Source: CAYYWP01 sp050176585 (GTDB taxonomy: Bacteria > Desulfobacterota > Binatia > HRBIN30 > CADEER01). From it: 64,000 nucleotides of DNA. The stretch lies in contig JBFXHX010000005.1 of NCBI GenBank assembly GCA_050176585.1, positions 97,801 to 161,800 of the forward strand, in the 5' to 3' direction. The position numbers and the translations under genes are program-made. The notes beneath the pieces are model-generated. The model saw nothing but the letters and a program-made list of their open reading frames with translations. It was not told the DNA's origin and searched no databases. Positions within the stretch are counted from its first letter, which is position 1. Each line of letters starts with the position of its first letter. Below are positions 63,965 through 64,000 of this stretch, piece after piece.

Positions 63965-64000
63965 TCAACCGATCCCGGCCAGCCGCTTCGCATAGGCGAC
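63965..64000 (-). CDS. Possible C-terminal end of a gene cut by window edge
   Basis: The last 36 bases read VAYAKRLAGIG then TGA on the minus strand, with GC-rich third positions. This could be the tail of a gene entering from the right. Eleven codons cannot identify it. Confidence 0.25.
   Translation of the reverse strand, partial: VAYAKRLAGIG

Noticed and set aside
63799..63993. 64-codon minus-strand frame after relA
   Set aside because: It overlaps the relA end and includes the inverted repeat; no coding features.

Overview
The window reads as one stretch of a very GC-rich chromosome from a diderm, LPS-making bacterium. Gram-negative envelope genes dominate: the lipid A genes lpxA, lpxI, lpxB, msbA, waaA and lpxK; bamA and skp; the lol lipoprotein exporter; a heptosyltransferase and a heptose kinase. 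LpxI in place of LpxH, very large Thr/Pro-rich dockerin proteins and the overall gene style suggest a deltaproteobacterial-grade lineage (Desulfobacterota, Myxococcota or Binatota-like). That assignment is inference. No rRNA, tRNA, insertion sequence or CRISPR array was seen. There is one 10-base assembly gap at 28492-28501.

Layout. 1-8537 (minus): a complete trpE-G-D-C-F-B-A set (trpA cut by the window edge) lies downstream of argS and a SPOR-domain protein, with one good promoter upstream of argS. 8661-8855: a small zinc-ribbon protein. 8996-14971 (minus): rimI, a tandem FabH pair of which one has altered catalytic residues, an ABC-2 type exporter, an alkyltransferase-like protein and a YciI-like protein. 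15070-18196: a DUF3187 outer-membrane protein, a MaoC dehydratase, a divergent DprA-like protein and small proteins.

18452-30141 is the most unusual region. Two giant secreted proteins, each with an N-terminal dockerin-like Ca-binding motif, a long Thr/Ala/Pro repeat stalk and a shared C-terminal cysteine domain, bracket a four-gene operon of mutually paralogous secreted proteins that I cannot assign to a named family. That operon has its own promoter, a strong ribosome site before each gene and an intrinsic terminator. A single-domain response regulator follows it.

30344-33273: a glycosyltransferase, a methyltransferase, an LPS-kinase-like protein and a Trm112-like protein. 33260-46969 (minus) is a nearly gapless outer-membrane biogenesis run: lolC/E, lolD, bamA, skp, lpxA, lpxI, a Gfo/Idh oxidoreductase, lpxB, msbA, a DUF374 acyltransferase, waaA and lpxK. 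46991-50721: lysS diverges from a ttuB-ttuA-trmI tRNA-modification operon. 50776-52060: a formyltetrahydrofolate cyclo-ligase family protein and an XRE regulator. 52238-60066: a glycan (LPS core-like) assembly cluster ending in a family 9 heptosyltransferase and a heptose-phosphate kinase. 60125-63818: yicC, an archaeal-type cytidylate kinase and a bifunctional (p)ppGpp synthetase/hydrolase.
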